Shown here: positions 1 to 8,314 of the stretch, in pieces | Layout of the letters: each line of letters opens with the position of its first letter | Numbering within the stretch: position 1 is the stretch's first letter | Assembly: GCA_947652855.1 (NCBI GenBank) | Contig: CANTEO010000012.1 | Span: 1 to 49,816 of the forward strand | Direction: 5' to 3' | Source of the DNA: an uncultured Roseburia sp. | Lineage (GTDB): Bacteria; Bacillota; Clostridia; Lachnospirales; Lachnospiraceae | Length of the DNA stretch: 49,816 bases | The notes under the pieces: generated by a model | Database searches by the model: none | Told to the model about the DNA's origin: nothing | Seen by the model: only the letters and a program-made list of their open reading frames with translations | Translations under genes and position numbers: made by a program

Positions 1-1328
1 GCATTGTTCGCCGGCGTGTCCCCCGCGCCAAAGCACGGCCCGCAGAACGCCGTCTTAAGGATAGCCCCGGTCTGCATCAGCGTCGCCGCCGCGCCGTTCC
101 TCACCAGTTCCATATAAATCGGCGTGCTTGCCGGATAAACGCTTAAGGTGAATTCGTTCTGCCCGATTGAAGCGCCCTCCAAAATGTCCGCGGCGTCGCA
201 GATGTTCTCAAAGCCGCCGCCCGCGCAGCCGGCAATGATGCCCTGATCGACATAAAGCCTTCCGTTTTTGACCTTGCTCTTTAAGTCAAGCTGCACCGCC
301 CCGTCGAAGCTGACCTGGGCGCGCTTTTCACAGTCGTCCAAAATATCCATTAGGTTCGCGTTCAAGTCCTCAATCGCATACGTATTGCTCGGATGGAACG
401 GCATTGCGATCATTGGGCGGATCTCGCTTAAGTCGATCTCAATCATGCCGTCGTAATATGCCACGGGTCCCGGATTTAATTCCTTATAGTCTTCTTTCCT
501 GCCGTGGATTTCATAGTATTCCTCCACCTTCCTGTCCGTCCTCCAAATAGAAGACAGGCAGGTCGTCTCCGTCGTCATGACGTCCACGCCAATCCGGTAA
601 TCCACGCTTAAGCCAGACACGCCAGGCCCCACAAACTCCATGACCTTGTTCTTCACGTAGCCGTTCGCGAATACCTCCCCGATAATTGCAAGCGCAATGT
701 CCTGAGGCCCTACGCCCTTGACGGGGGATCCCTTTAAATACACCCCCACGACGCCAGGCATACGGATGTCGTATGTCTGCCCAAGAAGCTGCTTCACAAG
801 CTCCGGGCCTCCCTCGCCCATCGCCATTGTCCCAAGCGCGCCGTAGCGGGTATGGGAATCGGATCCCAAAATCATCTTCCCGCCGCCCGAGAGCATCTCC
901 CTGGCGAACTGATGGATAACCGCCTGATGCGGCGGCACATAAATCCCGCCATAGCGCTTCGCGCACGTCAGCCCAAACATATGGTCGTCTTCATTGATGG
1001 TGCCTCCCACCGCGCAAAGGCTGTTGTGGCAGTTCGTCAGCACATAGGGAATCGGGAACTTCTCAAGGCCCGAAGCCCTCGCCGTCTGGATAATCCCCAC
1101 GAACGTAATGTCGTGGGAAGTCAGCTTATCAAATTGAATCCGCAGGTTTTCCATGTCCCCGGAAGTATTGTGTTCTTTTAAGATTCCGTATGCGACCGTC
1201 TGCTTCGCCGCCTCTTCCTTCGTGACGCTTTTCCCGGTCTTTTGTTGGATCTCCTCCGCCGCCCGGGCGGCGTCCTCTACAATCTCTTCCCCATTGATGA
1301 GGTAAGCTCCATTGTTATATAATTTCAT
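1..1328 (-). CDS. Aconitase-family hydratase, C-terminus cut by window edge
   Basis: About 442 codons are visible and the frame stays open to the left edge, so the C-terminal part is missing. The protein belongs to the aconitase/hydro-lyase superfamily, whose members dehydrate and rehydrate hydroxy acids using a [4Fe-4S] cluster. Visible support: a stretch near the N-terminus with SDSHTRYGALGTMAMG, the classic aconitase substrate-loop pattern, a single-Cys segment GIIAGCAGGG, and near the edge AFCGPCFGAGDT, the CxxC cluster-ligand motif. The ATG at 1326-1328 follows a GGAG at 8 bases; an ATG seven bases upstream is out of frame. A TTGACG/TTTAAT promoter sits in the 62-base gap behind the histidine kinase, so it may have its own transcript. 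The substrate cannot be told from sequence; it is probably one of the Lachnospiraceae 'hydratase' paralogues rather than the TCA enzyme. Confidence 0.85.
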   Translation of the reverse strand, partial: MKLYNNGAYLINGEEIVEDAARAAEEIQQKTGKSVTKEEAAKQTVAYGILKEHNTSGDMENLRIQFDKLTSHDITFVGIIQTARASGLEKFPIPYVLTNCHNSLCAVGGTINEDDHMFGLTCAKRYGGIYVPPHQAVIHQFAREMLSGGGKMILGSDSHTRYGALGTMAMGEGGPELVKQLLGQTYDIRMPGVVGVYLKGSPVKGVGPQDIALAIIGEVFANGYVKNKVMEFVGPGVSGLSVDYRIGVDVMTTETTCLSSIWRTDRKVEEYYEIHGRKEDYKELNPGPVAYYDGMIEIDLSEIRPMIAMPFHPSNTYAIEDLNANLMDILDDCEKRAQVSFDGAVQLDLKSKVKNGRLYVDQGIIAGCAGGGFENICDAADILEGASIGQNEFTLSVYPASTPIYMELVRNGAAATLMQTGAILKTAFCGPCFGAGDTPANN

Positions 1329-1358
1329 TTTCCATTCTCCTTACGCTTGTCCATAGTT

Positions 1359-1387
1359 ATTAAAAATTATATATGCAGAGCCGTCAA
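1359..1387 (-). promoter_or_regulatory. Candidate sigma-A promoter of the hydratase gene
   Basis: On the minus strand TTGACG (1382-1387) and TTTAAT (1359-1364) are separated by 17 bases. Transcription would start about 25 bases before the hydratase start codon. The -10 box is imperfect, so this is a moderate call. Confidence 0.45.
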
Positions 1388-1390
1388 AAA

Positions 1391-2929
1391 TCAAGGGTTT
1401 ATCAGCGGAAAGGCAATGGATGCGATAAATAAATCGCCCTCCAGCTCAATTTCAAACGTCCCTCCCATCAGATTCGCCAAATTTTTGGCAATGGAAAGGC
1501 CAAGCCCGCTGCCTTCCGTCCCCCTCGACTCATCGCCCTGCACAAACCGCTCGCTTAGGTCCTGCGGCATCTTTTTAATTTCCTGCGCCGAAATATCCTT
1601 GATGCAGAAATGCCCGTAACCTTCCTTCTCTTTTAACTCTACATATACCCTTGTGTCCTTTAACGCATACTTTGCTACATTATTATATAAATTCTGCACA
1701 ATCCTCCAGATACGGTTGCCGTCCGCCAAAATCATGACCGGCTCATTTGGCAGCCTCGTAATCACAGTCAGCCCCAAGTCCTCAAAAATCTCATTGAACT
1801 CCCCGCCCGTCTGGCAGATCAGCTCCACCATATTAATAGGCTGCATATCTAATGTGATGCTGCCGCTTGTGATCCTCGACACCTCCACCAGATCTTCCGT
1901 AAGCTGCTTGAGCCTCTGCGACTTCCGCTCCAAAATCCCAATATAATTTTCTACTTTTTCATTTTCAATCCCTTCCATTTTAATCAGATTGATATAATTG
2001 ATAATGGAAGTCAACGGCGTCTTAATGTCATGGGACACGTTTGTAATCAGCTCCGTCTTTAAGCGCTCGCTTTTTAAATTTTCCTCTACCGCGTTATGAA
2101 GCCCGTCTCCAATGTCGTTGATTTTCTCCGCCAAATCAGCATAGTCCCCGGTAAACTCCATAATCTGGAACTTATGGCTCAAATCGCCGCCGCTGATTTT
2201 CTCAATCCCTTCCAGAATCTTCTTCCGCTGAATGGCCTGCCGCAGAAAGTAAACTGCCAGCCACACAAACGCAATAAACAGCCCAATTGCGCCAAAGGCG
2301 CTTTTCCAGGAAAACGTCAGCCACGCAAACGCCAGGCAATAGCAAGCCGCGGCGAAGAACTGAATGATCCCCCGCTTCACAAGCTGCTGCTTGCGGATGC
2401 CGTCTTTTAAGCTATGGACTGTGTAAGACGTTAAGCTGCACGAAAGGAACGTCTCTGACTTTATTTTCCGCACCAGGCTTAAATACAGCGCCAGGATCAC
2501 CGCGTCAGACAAGAACACGATCGTCCCCGCCAATATGATAAAGCTTGAGATTTCCCATTCCTTGCTGCCCAGCTTCCCGCAAAACGTCACCAATGCCATG
2601 ACAAACAAAAGCAGCAGCAAAAAGTGTATCTCTGTCGGGACATAATCCAAGCGGAACAGGTGGATCCGGTCTCCCTCGCCATTCCTTCCGGTCGCGATCG
2701 TAATGTAAATCATGCTTAGCACGAAGCATATGGCTGAGACAATTCCCACAGCAAGGCCCACATTCGTATATGAGAAAAAGGAGCCTTCACCGATATCCGT
2801 AAAACTCAGCATGCTCCTTCCGTACAGACTTAGCAGCAGGGAAAAAGTGACGATCATCACAATCAAAAACACCATCTGAAGAATAATCGCAATTGTCTTC
2901 CATCCATTGTTGTATTTGCTGCGCTTCAT
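1391..2929 (-). CDS. Six-TM sensor histidine kinase
   Basis: 512 residues. Membrane sensor kinase that would autophosphorylate on His300 (motif NVSHDIKTPLT) and pass phosphate to the response regulator encoded just upstream. About six hydrophobic segments (residues 11-36, 57-80, 102-120, 129-151, 187-207, 211-229) are followed by a HAMP-like linker, a HisKA dimerisation helix and a HATPase_c domain with N box NLYNNVAKY and G2 box GTEGSGLGLSIAKN. The usual DxG of the G1 box is replaced by KDISAQEI, a pattern seen in some Clostridial kinases. The ATG at 2929 is preceded by GGGGAA at good spacing and lies 10 bases after the regulator's stop; a longer reading starting at 2977 would overlap the regulator and is less likely. 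No periplasmic ligand domain is visible, so the signal is probably membrane-borne. Confidence 0.88.
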   Translation of the reverse strand: MKRSKYNNGWKTIAIILQMVFLIVMIVTFSLLLSLYGRSMLSFTDIGEGSFFSYTNVGLAVGIVSAICFVLSMIYITIATGRNGEGDRIHLFRLDYVPTEIHFLLLLLFVMALVTFCGKLGSKEWEISSFIILAGTIVFLSDAVILALYLSLVRKIKSETFLSCSLTSYTVHSLKDGIRKQQLVKRGIIQFFAAACYCLAFAWLTFSWKSAFGAIGLFIAFVWLAVYFLRQAIQRKKILEGIEKISGGDLSHKFQIMEFTGDYADLAEKINDIGDGLHNAVEENLKSERLKTELITNVSHDIKTPLTSIINYINLIKMEGIENEKVENYIGILERKSQRLKQLTEDLVEVSRITSGSITLDMQPINMVELICQTGGEFNEIFEDLGLTVITRLPNEPVMILADGNRIWRIVQNLYNNVAKYALKDTRVYVELKEKEGYGHFCIKDISAQEIKKMPQDLSERFVQGDESRGTEGSGLGLSIAKNLANLMGGTFEIELEGDLFIASIAFPLINP

Positions 2930-2939
2930 ATGATTTCCC

Positions 2940-3632
2940 CTATACTTTATCAATTTTATACCCAATCCCCCATACAACCTTGATATAGCGCGGCTCTTTG
3001 GGATTTATCTCAATCTTTTCACGGATATGCCGGATATGCACCGCCACCGTATTGTCCGCGCCGATCGCGTCGGCATTCCAAATGCTTTCATAAATCTGGC
3101 TGATTGAAAATACCTTGCCCTGATTTTTCATCAAAAGCAACAGGATATTATATTCAATCGGCGTCAGCTTCACCGGGTCTCCGTCAAGCGTCACCTCTTT
3201 TAGGTCGTCATTAATCATAAGCCCTCCGGTCTGATAGACTGCCTGGCTGTTCTCCGCGGCGTTCCCAAGCTTCGTATAACGCCTTAGCTGCGACTTCACG
3301 CGCGCCACCAGCTCCAATGGGTTAAACGGCTTCGTCAGGTAATCGTCCGCGCCGATGTTTAAGCCCAAAATCTTATCCGCGTCTTCCGACTTTGCGGACA
3401 GAATAATAATCGGGATGCTGCTCTCCTCCCGAATCTTTAACGTCGCCCGAATGCCGTCAAGCCTGGGCATCATCACGTCAATTACCAAAAGATCCACAGG
3501 ATGCCTCTTTAGCGCCTCAAGGGCCTCCTCCCCATCGTAAGCCTTAATCACTTCATACCCTTCCTGCTGCAAATAAATCTCAATGGCCTCCACAATCTCC
3601 CTGTCATCATCACATACAAGAATATGATTCAT
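2940..3632 (-). CDS. OmpR/PhoB-family response regulator
   Basis: 230 residues. Receiver domain with acidic triad CDDD near the N-terminus, phosphoacceptor Asp52 in VIDVMMPRLDG, switch Ser in ILSAKS and Lys in YLTKPF; then a winged-helix C-terminal DNA-binding domain with VKLTPIEYNILLLL and VAVHIRHIREKIE. Partner of the kinase that starts 10 bases downstream. I chose the ATG at 3632, which has GGAGGGG about 8-10 bases upstream, over a TTG two codons earlier. The target genes are unknown; the upstream coiled-coil and hydrogenase-maturation genes are on the same strand with short gaps and may share the transcript. Confidence 0.92.
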   Translation of the reverse strand: MNHILVCDDDREIVEAIEIYLQQEGYEVIKAYDGEEALEALKRHPVDLLVIDVMMPRLDGIRATLKIREESSIPIIILSAKSEDADKILGLNIGADDYLTKPFNPLELVARVKSQLRRYTKLGNAAENSQAVYQTGGLMINDDLKEVTLDGDPVKLTPIEYNILLLLMKNQGKVFSISQIYESIWNADAIGADNTVAVHIRHIREKIEINPKEPRYIKVVWGIGYKIDKV

Positions 3633-3665
3633 CGCCAAATCCCCTCCTTCCTCTTCTCTTCGCCG

Positions 3666-4529
3666 CTAAGGCTTCCTCCCAAAGGAAAACAGCCCCGGCC
3701 GTCTCTCCTTCACTTCCTCCAATGGAATCTCCTCCAAATCGCCTTGGGCGTCATCCTCCCCCTCCAGAGTCATTCCAGCCTTCTCAAAATATTCTTTATT
3801 TATTTTGATGACCGGCTTCTCATACGTGACCTCCTCATCCATCACATCCTCAATTTGAATCTTTGGCAGCTCCACGTCCCCGTCATCCGATACGTCCTCT
3901 TTCATTACGCCTTCTTTTTCAAAATACTCCTCATTGACTTTCACATCCACGGCAATCGGGGCAATGCCCTCTTCCTTCGGCTTCTTGCGCCGGTAGCCTT
4001 TTTTTCCGCCGTCCTCTGCCTTCTTCGCTTTTTCTTTGGCAATTTCATGATTGCGCTCTTCAATCAGCTTTAAATACTTCGACGTGTCATTTAAGTCCTC
4101 AAGCTGCGTGATTAGCTCCACCTGATTGGCGCGCACGATGCGTTTTTCCGCTTCCATGTCCCGGTTCATCTGCCCTAAAATTTCTTTCGCGGATTTCTCC
4201 GCCTGGTCAATGATTTCCTGAATCCGGCCAAGCGCATCCTCCGTATACAGCACGGAGGCAGCGTAAATATCTTCCGCCTGAAGATTCGCGTTGCGCAGAA
4301 TTTCCATGCGGGCGTTCTCCGCCGTAAGCTCTGCCCGCATCCTGCCCTCTTCTGTCACCTCATACTGCTCCATCATCTCCACGACAACCTGGCTTAAGGC
4401 ATTTAGCTGCCTTTGCGCTTCCTTTTTCTGAATCAGGACGATCTCCCCATCCGCTTCCAAAGCCGGAGCCCTCGAAACCATGATGTGCAGCTCCCTTAAA
4501 ATCCGCTCCAGCTTATCCTGAATGCTCAT
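3666..4529 (-). CDS. Coiled-coil cytosolic protein with a duplicated C-terminal motif
   Basis: 287 residues, no signal peptide or membrane segment. I do not recognise a named family. Residues 5-175 are heptad-like, rich in Glu/Lys/Gln/Arg and predicted helical coiled coil (for example residues 35-70 and 100-172), loosely resembling DivIVA-type scaffolds. The C-terminal 110 residues are acidic and low-complexity and contain a short motif twice: VKVNEEYFEKEGV (196-208) and IKINKEYFEKAGM (241-253), which suggests a repeated peptide docking site. It ends with a basic-aromatic tail, GLFSFGRKP. The ATG at 4529 follows TAGGAGGGAGT; a longer reading from 4700 would run deep into hydF and lacks such a site. 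It lies 53 bases after hydF and 33 bases before the response regulator. Confidence 0.8.
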   Translation of the reverse strand: MSIQDKLERILRELHIMVSRAPALEADGEIVLIQKKEAQRQLNALSQVVVEMMEQYEVTEEGRMRAELTAENARMEILRNANLQAEDIYAASVLYTEDALGRIQEIIDQAEKSAKEILGQMNRDMEAEKRIVRANQVELITQLEDLNDTSKYLKLIEERNHEIAKEKAKKAEDGGKKGYRRKKPKEEGIAPIAVDVKVNEEYFEKEGVMKEDVSDDGDVELPKIQIEDVMDEEVTYEKPVIKINKEYFEKAGMTLEGEDDAQGDLEEIPLEEVKERRPGLFSFGRKP

Positions 4530-4582
4530 ACTCCCTCCTACGCCCTTTTGCGGGACAGCCCCATTCGCCTGCCGCCCCGCTG

Positions 4583-5806
4583 TCAATCCGTTTCCTGAAA
4601 CAGCTCTAAGCTGCGCTCTAAAATCCCGTGCATCTTTGCGATAGCCGTCCCATAATTCGTCATTGGCACGCCCTGACGCATCGCCAGACGCAGGCGGCAT
4701 TGCATTTCTCGTTCATTCAATGTGCAGCCCCCGCAATGCACCGCCAGCGCAATCCCCGTCAAATCCTCCGGGAAATCCGTCCCGCTTGTAAACCGGAACT
4801 GAAGCGTTTTCCCCGTAAACTCGCTCATCCACCGGGGCAGCTTCTCCGTGCCGATGTCCCCGCACTGCCTGTGATGGGTGCAGCCCTCCGAAATTAAGAC
4901 GACATCCCCGTCCTTTAACTTCGAAATGGCCTCCGCGCCCATGGCCTGCTGCCTTAAATTCCCCTTATATCGGGAAAAGAGGATGGAAAATGACGTCAGG
5001 TAAATATCCTTTGGCGTGTCCCTGTCCACCCGCTCAAATGCCTGGCTGTCCGTGATAACCACCTTGGGCTTTTTATGAAGCGCGCGTAAGGCGGCGGGCA
5101 GCTCCGTCTCCCTTACCGCCATGGAAACCGCCCCCGCCTCAAGGCAGTCCCGGATCACCTGCTGCTGCGGCAAGATCAGCCGGCCTTTCGGCGCGGCAGC
5201 GTCAATGGGGATGACAAGCACGGCCACGTCGCCCGGAGAGAGCAGATCCCCTATGATTCTTGATTCCGTCCCTTTTGGAGAAAGATCCGCCAGGAGCTCC
5301 TTTAATTTCTGTATATTTTTTCCGCTTACTGCGCTCACAAAAAGCAAATTACTGTATTTTTCAAATATCTGCCTTATTTCCGCCTCCCGCTCCTGTGCCA
5401 TCTCCTCTGATTTATTCACAGCGATGACATACGGGATCTCCCTGGCGGAAAACTCCTTTAACAGCGGCAGCTCCACCTGCTCCAAATCCCCGCGCCGCGT
5501 CGCCTGCCCATCCAAGACCAGAATGGCGAGATCCGCCTTGTTCAATATCTGACGGCTTTTCTCCACGCGCTTTCTGCCAAGCTCCCCCTCGTCGTCTAAG
5601 CCCGGGGTGTCAATAAAGACAACCGGACCAAGCGGCAGAAGCTCCATGGCCTTTTTGACCGGGTCTGTCGTCGTTCCCCTCACATTGGAGACGACCGCGA
5701 CGTCCTGCCCCGCAATCGCATTCACAATGCTGGACTTTCCCGCGTTCGTCCTGCCAAACACACCGATCTGCACACGGTTCGCCGAAGGCGTCTCATTCAT
5801 GCCCAT
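4583..5806 (-). CDS. hydF: [FeFe]-hydrogenase H-cluster maturation GTPase HydF
   Basis: 407 residues. HydF is the scaffold GTPase that receives the diiron subcluster built by HydE and HydG and delivers it to apo-HydA. The N-terminal GTPase domain shows P-loop GRTNAGKS (18-25), GTTTDP (G2), DTPG (G3) and NKSE (G4). The C-terminal cluster-binding domain carries the family signature CxH in EGCTHHRQCG and, later, HCGGC (CxxC), the [4Fe-4S] ligands. Start chosen at ATG 5806, 10 bases after AAGGAG and matching the family's Met-x-x-Asn-Glu-Thr-Pro opening; a GTG three codons upstream sits on top of the ribosome binding site. Third maturase of the cluster hydE-hydG-hydF, 28 bases after hydG. Confidence 0.96.
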   Translation of the reverse strand: MGMNETPSANRVQIGVFGRTNAGKSSIVNAIAGQDVAVVSNVRGTTTDPVKKAMELLPLGPVVFIDTPGLDDEGELGRKRVEKSRQILNKADLAILVLDGQATRRGDLEQVELPLLKEFSAREIPYVIAVNKSEEMAQEREAEIRQIFEKYSNLLFVSAVSGKNIQKLKELLADLSPKGTESRIIGDLLSPGDVAVLVIPIDAAAPKGRLILPQQQVIRDCLEAGAVSMAVRETELPAALRALHKKPKVVITDSQAFERVDRDTPKDIYLTSFSILFSRYKGNLRQQAMGAEAISKLKDGDVVLISEGCTHHRQCGDIGTEKLPRWMSEFTGKTLQFRFTSGTDFPEDLTGIALAVHCGGCTLNEREMQCRLRLAMRQGVPMTNYGTAIAKMHGILERSLELFQETD

Positions 5807-5834
5807 CTTCTGCACGCTCCTTCCAACTTATGCG

Positions 5835-7253
5835 TTAAAACCGGAAATCCCGCTTCCCTAAATGAATCGTTTCAATGTATTCCGCCGCTTTTTTGCGCAC
5901 CGTCTCATTCGGAATCTTTGAAAGCTCCTTTTGGATGAGCGCCTCCCCAATCGCCTTCGTCCCCTCGGACGCATAGTCTTCCAGGTACTCCTTTAAGGTC
6001 ATCAGCGCATTGGGATGGCAGCAGTTGATAATCTGCCTGTTCTTAAGCAGCGTCATGAACCGGTCGCCCGTCCTGCCTTCCCGATAGCACGCCGTGCAGA
6101 AGCTTGGGACATAGCCAAGCTCCATGAGCCAATGCACCACCTCGTCTAAGCTGCGGTTGTCGCTAATGTCAAACTGCGCCGAATTCTCTTCCGGCGCCTC
6201 CTCCTTGGCATAGCCGCCCACGCTCGTCTTCGATCCCCCGCTGATCTGCGAAATCCCAAGGCGCAGCACGCGCTCCCTGCTCTCCTGAGATTCCCTTGTG
6301 GAGACAATCATCCCGGTATACGGCACTGCAATGCGCAGGCACGCCACAATCTTAGCGAACGTCTCATCGCTGATGCCGTTGTCAAACACGTCCGGGTCAA
6401 TGTCGTCCGCCTTCCTGACGCGCGGCACGCTGATGGTGTGCGGCCCTACGCCGCCATATGCCTCCATATGCTCCGCGTGCATGATGATTCCGGTAAAGTC
6501 ATAGCGGTAATTGTTCAGGCCAAACAGCACGCCGATGCCCATGTCGTCAATGCCCGCCTCCCTTGCGCGGTCCATCGCCTCGGTATGGTACGCATAGTCG
6601 CTCTTCGGCCCGGTCGGGTGCAGATCCTCATACGATTTTTTGTGATACGTCTCCTGAAACAAGATATAGGTCCCGATCCCTGCATCCTTTAATTTCCTGT
6701 AATTTTCCACCGTCGTTGCCGCGATATTGACATTGACGCGGCGAATCGCCCCATTTTTATGCTGAATGCCATAAATCGTCTGAATGCTCTCCAAAATATA
6801 CTCAATTGGATTGTTGACGGGATCCTCTCCCGCCTCAAGCGCAAGTCGCTTATGCCCCATGTCCTGTAAGGCGATCACTTCCCTGGCGATTTCCTCCTGC
6901 GTCAGCTTCTTTCTGGCAATGTGCTTATTCTTCAAATGATACGGGCAGTATTTACAGCCGTTAATGCAGTAATTGGACAGATACAGCGGCGCGAACATGA
7001 CAATGCGGTTGCCATAGAACTCCTGCTTGATCGCCTCTGCCAATTGATAAATCCGCTCATTTAAGTCTGGAATCGCGCAGTCTAAGAGCAAGGCCGCCTC
7101 TTTATGGGAAATCCCCTCCATTTTGGAGGCTTTCTCTAACACTTGCTCTATGGCCTCCCTGTTGTCTTTATTCTGCTCGGCAAAAGAAAGGCACGCCTGA
7201 ATTTCCTCGTCACTGATAAATTCCTCCGCTTTCGGAGACATTACGTTGTACAT
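5835..7253 (-). CDS. hydG: [FeFe]-hydrogenase maturation radical SAM enzyme HydG (tyrosine lyase)
   Basis: 472 residues. HydG cleaves tyrosine to p-cresol and dehydroglycine and makes the CO and cyanide ligands of the H-cluster as an Fe(CO)2CN synthon. The radical SAM triad is C96-x3-C100-x2-C103 in NYCINGCKYCPY. The C-terminal auxiliary cluster motif is present: CTAC followed about 22 residues later by the Cys of IINCCHPNA. Length matches family HydG. The ATG at 7253 follows AGGAGGG by about five bases; an upstream in-frame extension to 7400 lies wholly inside hydE and is rejected. The start overlaps the end of hydE by 44 bases, pointing to coupled translation. Confidence 0.96.
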   Translation of the reverse strand: MYNVMSPKAEEFISDEEIQACLSFAEQNKDNREAIEQVLEKASKMEGISHKEAALLLDCAIPDLNERIYQLAEAIKQEFYGNRIVMFAPLYLSNYCINGCKYCPYHLKNKHIARKKLTQEEIAREVIALQDMGHKRLALEAGEDPVNNPIEYILESIQTIYGIQHKNGAIRRVNVNIAATTVENYRKLKDAGIGTYILFQETYHKKSYEDLHPTGPKSDYAYHTEAMDRAREAGIDDMGIGVLFGLNNYRYDFTGIIMHAEHMEAYGGVGPHTISVPRVRKADDIDPDVFDNGISDETFAKIVACLRIAVPYTGMIVSTRESQESRERVLRLGISQISGGSKTSVGGYAKEEAPEENSAQFDISDNRSLDEVVHWLMELGYVPSFCTACYREGRTGDRFMTLLKNRQIINCCHPNALMTLKEYLEDYASEGTKAIGEALIQKELSKIPNETVRKKAAEYIETIHLGKRDFRF

Positions 7254-8298
7254 TTTTCCCTCCTGATTCCTCCGCCGGATCCCCGCGGCCAGCCGCCAGC
7301 CGATAGCCAATGCCCTCCATTTTTTGAGCCAGGCCGCCCTGGCCTTCCGCCGCTTCGGCTCCGGTACAGATTTTATTGTCATATAAGGCGTATTTCTCAC
7401 GCACCCCCACTGGGGACAGGTTTGGCATCACGACATTCGCCCCCGCCAGAACGCCCCTCTCGCGTCCCCGGCCGGCCGCCGTGCCAAGCGCCGTCGTCGC
7501 CGGGAGCAGCAGGTTGGGCTTTAACAGGCGGAGCAGGCCGATCATGTAAAGCGTCAGCTCCACAGATCCGACAGGCTCCTTCGCAAAAGGCGTCGCATGG
7601 TGCGGCACAAATGGCCCAACGCCCACCATATCCGGCGCAAGCTCCGTGATAAAAAGCATATCCTCCGCTAAGCATTCCACCGTCTGCCCCGGCGAGCCGA
7701 CCATAAAGCCGCATCCCGTCTGAAAGCCAATCTCCTTGAGCCAATGCAGGCATTGCCTTCGGTTCTCAAAAGACAGCTCCTTGGGGTGAAGCTTTCGATA
7801 GTGCGCCTCATCCGCAGTCTCATGGCGCAATAGGTAGCGGTCCGCCCCCGCGTCAAAAAATCTCTGATAGCTCTCTTTGGATTTTTCCCCGATAGACAGC
7901 GTCAGCGCGCAGTCCGGGTAAGCCGCCTTTATGCGCGCAATCAGCCGCGTCATCCTCTCGTCTGTGTAATAGCCGTCCTCTCCCCCCTGCAGCACAAACG
8001 TGCGCAAGCCAAGCGCATGCCCCTTCTTACAGCAGGACAAAATCTCCTCTTCAGTGAGGCGGTAGCGCCCCACGCACGCATTGTCCCGCCGAATGCCGCA
8101 GTAATAGCAATTGTTCTTACAATAATTCGTAAATTCAATCAGGCCCCTGACAAAAACCGAATTTCCATAATAGCTCTGCGCCTCTTCACGCGCCTTGGCA
8201 AAAAGATACTCCTTTTCCGCCCCCGCGCCAATCAATGCCATCCATTCTTCTTTTTCCAAGCGCCTCTGTTTTTTCAGACGGTCGATCAATTCACGCAT
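7210..8298 (-). CDS. hydE: [FeFe]-hydrogenase maturation radical SAM enzyme HydE
   Basis: 362 residues. HydE is the radical SAM maturase acting on the HydG product in assembly of the bridging dithiomethylamine diiron subcluster. It carries C60-x3-C64-x2-C67 in NYCKNNCYYCGI, a BATS-type C-terminal barrel half, and typical segments VGVGPFVPHHATPF and LLPATTALGT. ATG 8298 has AAAGGA at seven bases and lies 16 bases after the DUF362 gene; an in-frame TTG at 8325 would overlap that gene. The extreme C-terminus after about residue 330 is loosely conserved and may be a linker. First maturase of the three. Confidence 0.95.
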   Translation of the reverse strand: MRELIDRLKKQRRLEKEEWMALIGAGAEKEYLFAKAREEAQSYYGNSVFVRGLIEFTNYCKNNCYYCGIRRDNACVGRYRLTEEEILSCCKKGHALGLRTFVLQGGEDGYYTDERMTRLIARIKAAYPDCALTLSIGEKSKESYQRFFDAGADRYLLRHETADEAHYRKLHPKELSFENRRQCLHWLKEIGFQTGCGFMVGSPGQTVECLAEDMLFITELAPDMVGVGPFVPHHATPFAKEPVGSVELTLYMIGLLRLLKPNLLLPATTALGTAAGRGRERGVLAGANVVMPNLSPVGVREKYALYDNKICTGAEAAEGQGGLAQKMEGIGYRLAAGRGDPAEESGGKNVQRNVSESGGIYQ

Positions 8299-8314
8299 TG
8301 TTTTCCTTTCCCGC

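Noticed and set aside
511..966. Minus-strand frame of 151 codons inside the hydratase
   Set aside because: It is in another frame of the aconitase-family gene, which reads through without stops.
5835..7400. Longer hydG start at 7400
   Set aside because: The added residues are encoded in the body of hydE and are Arg-rich; the ATG at 7253 has an AGGAGGG site.
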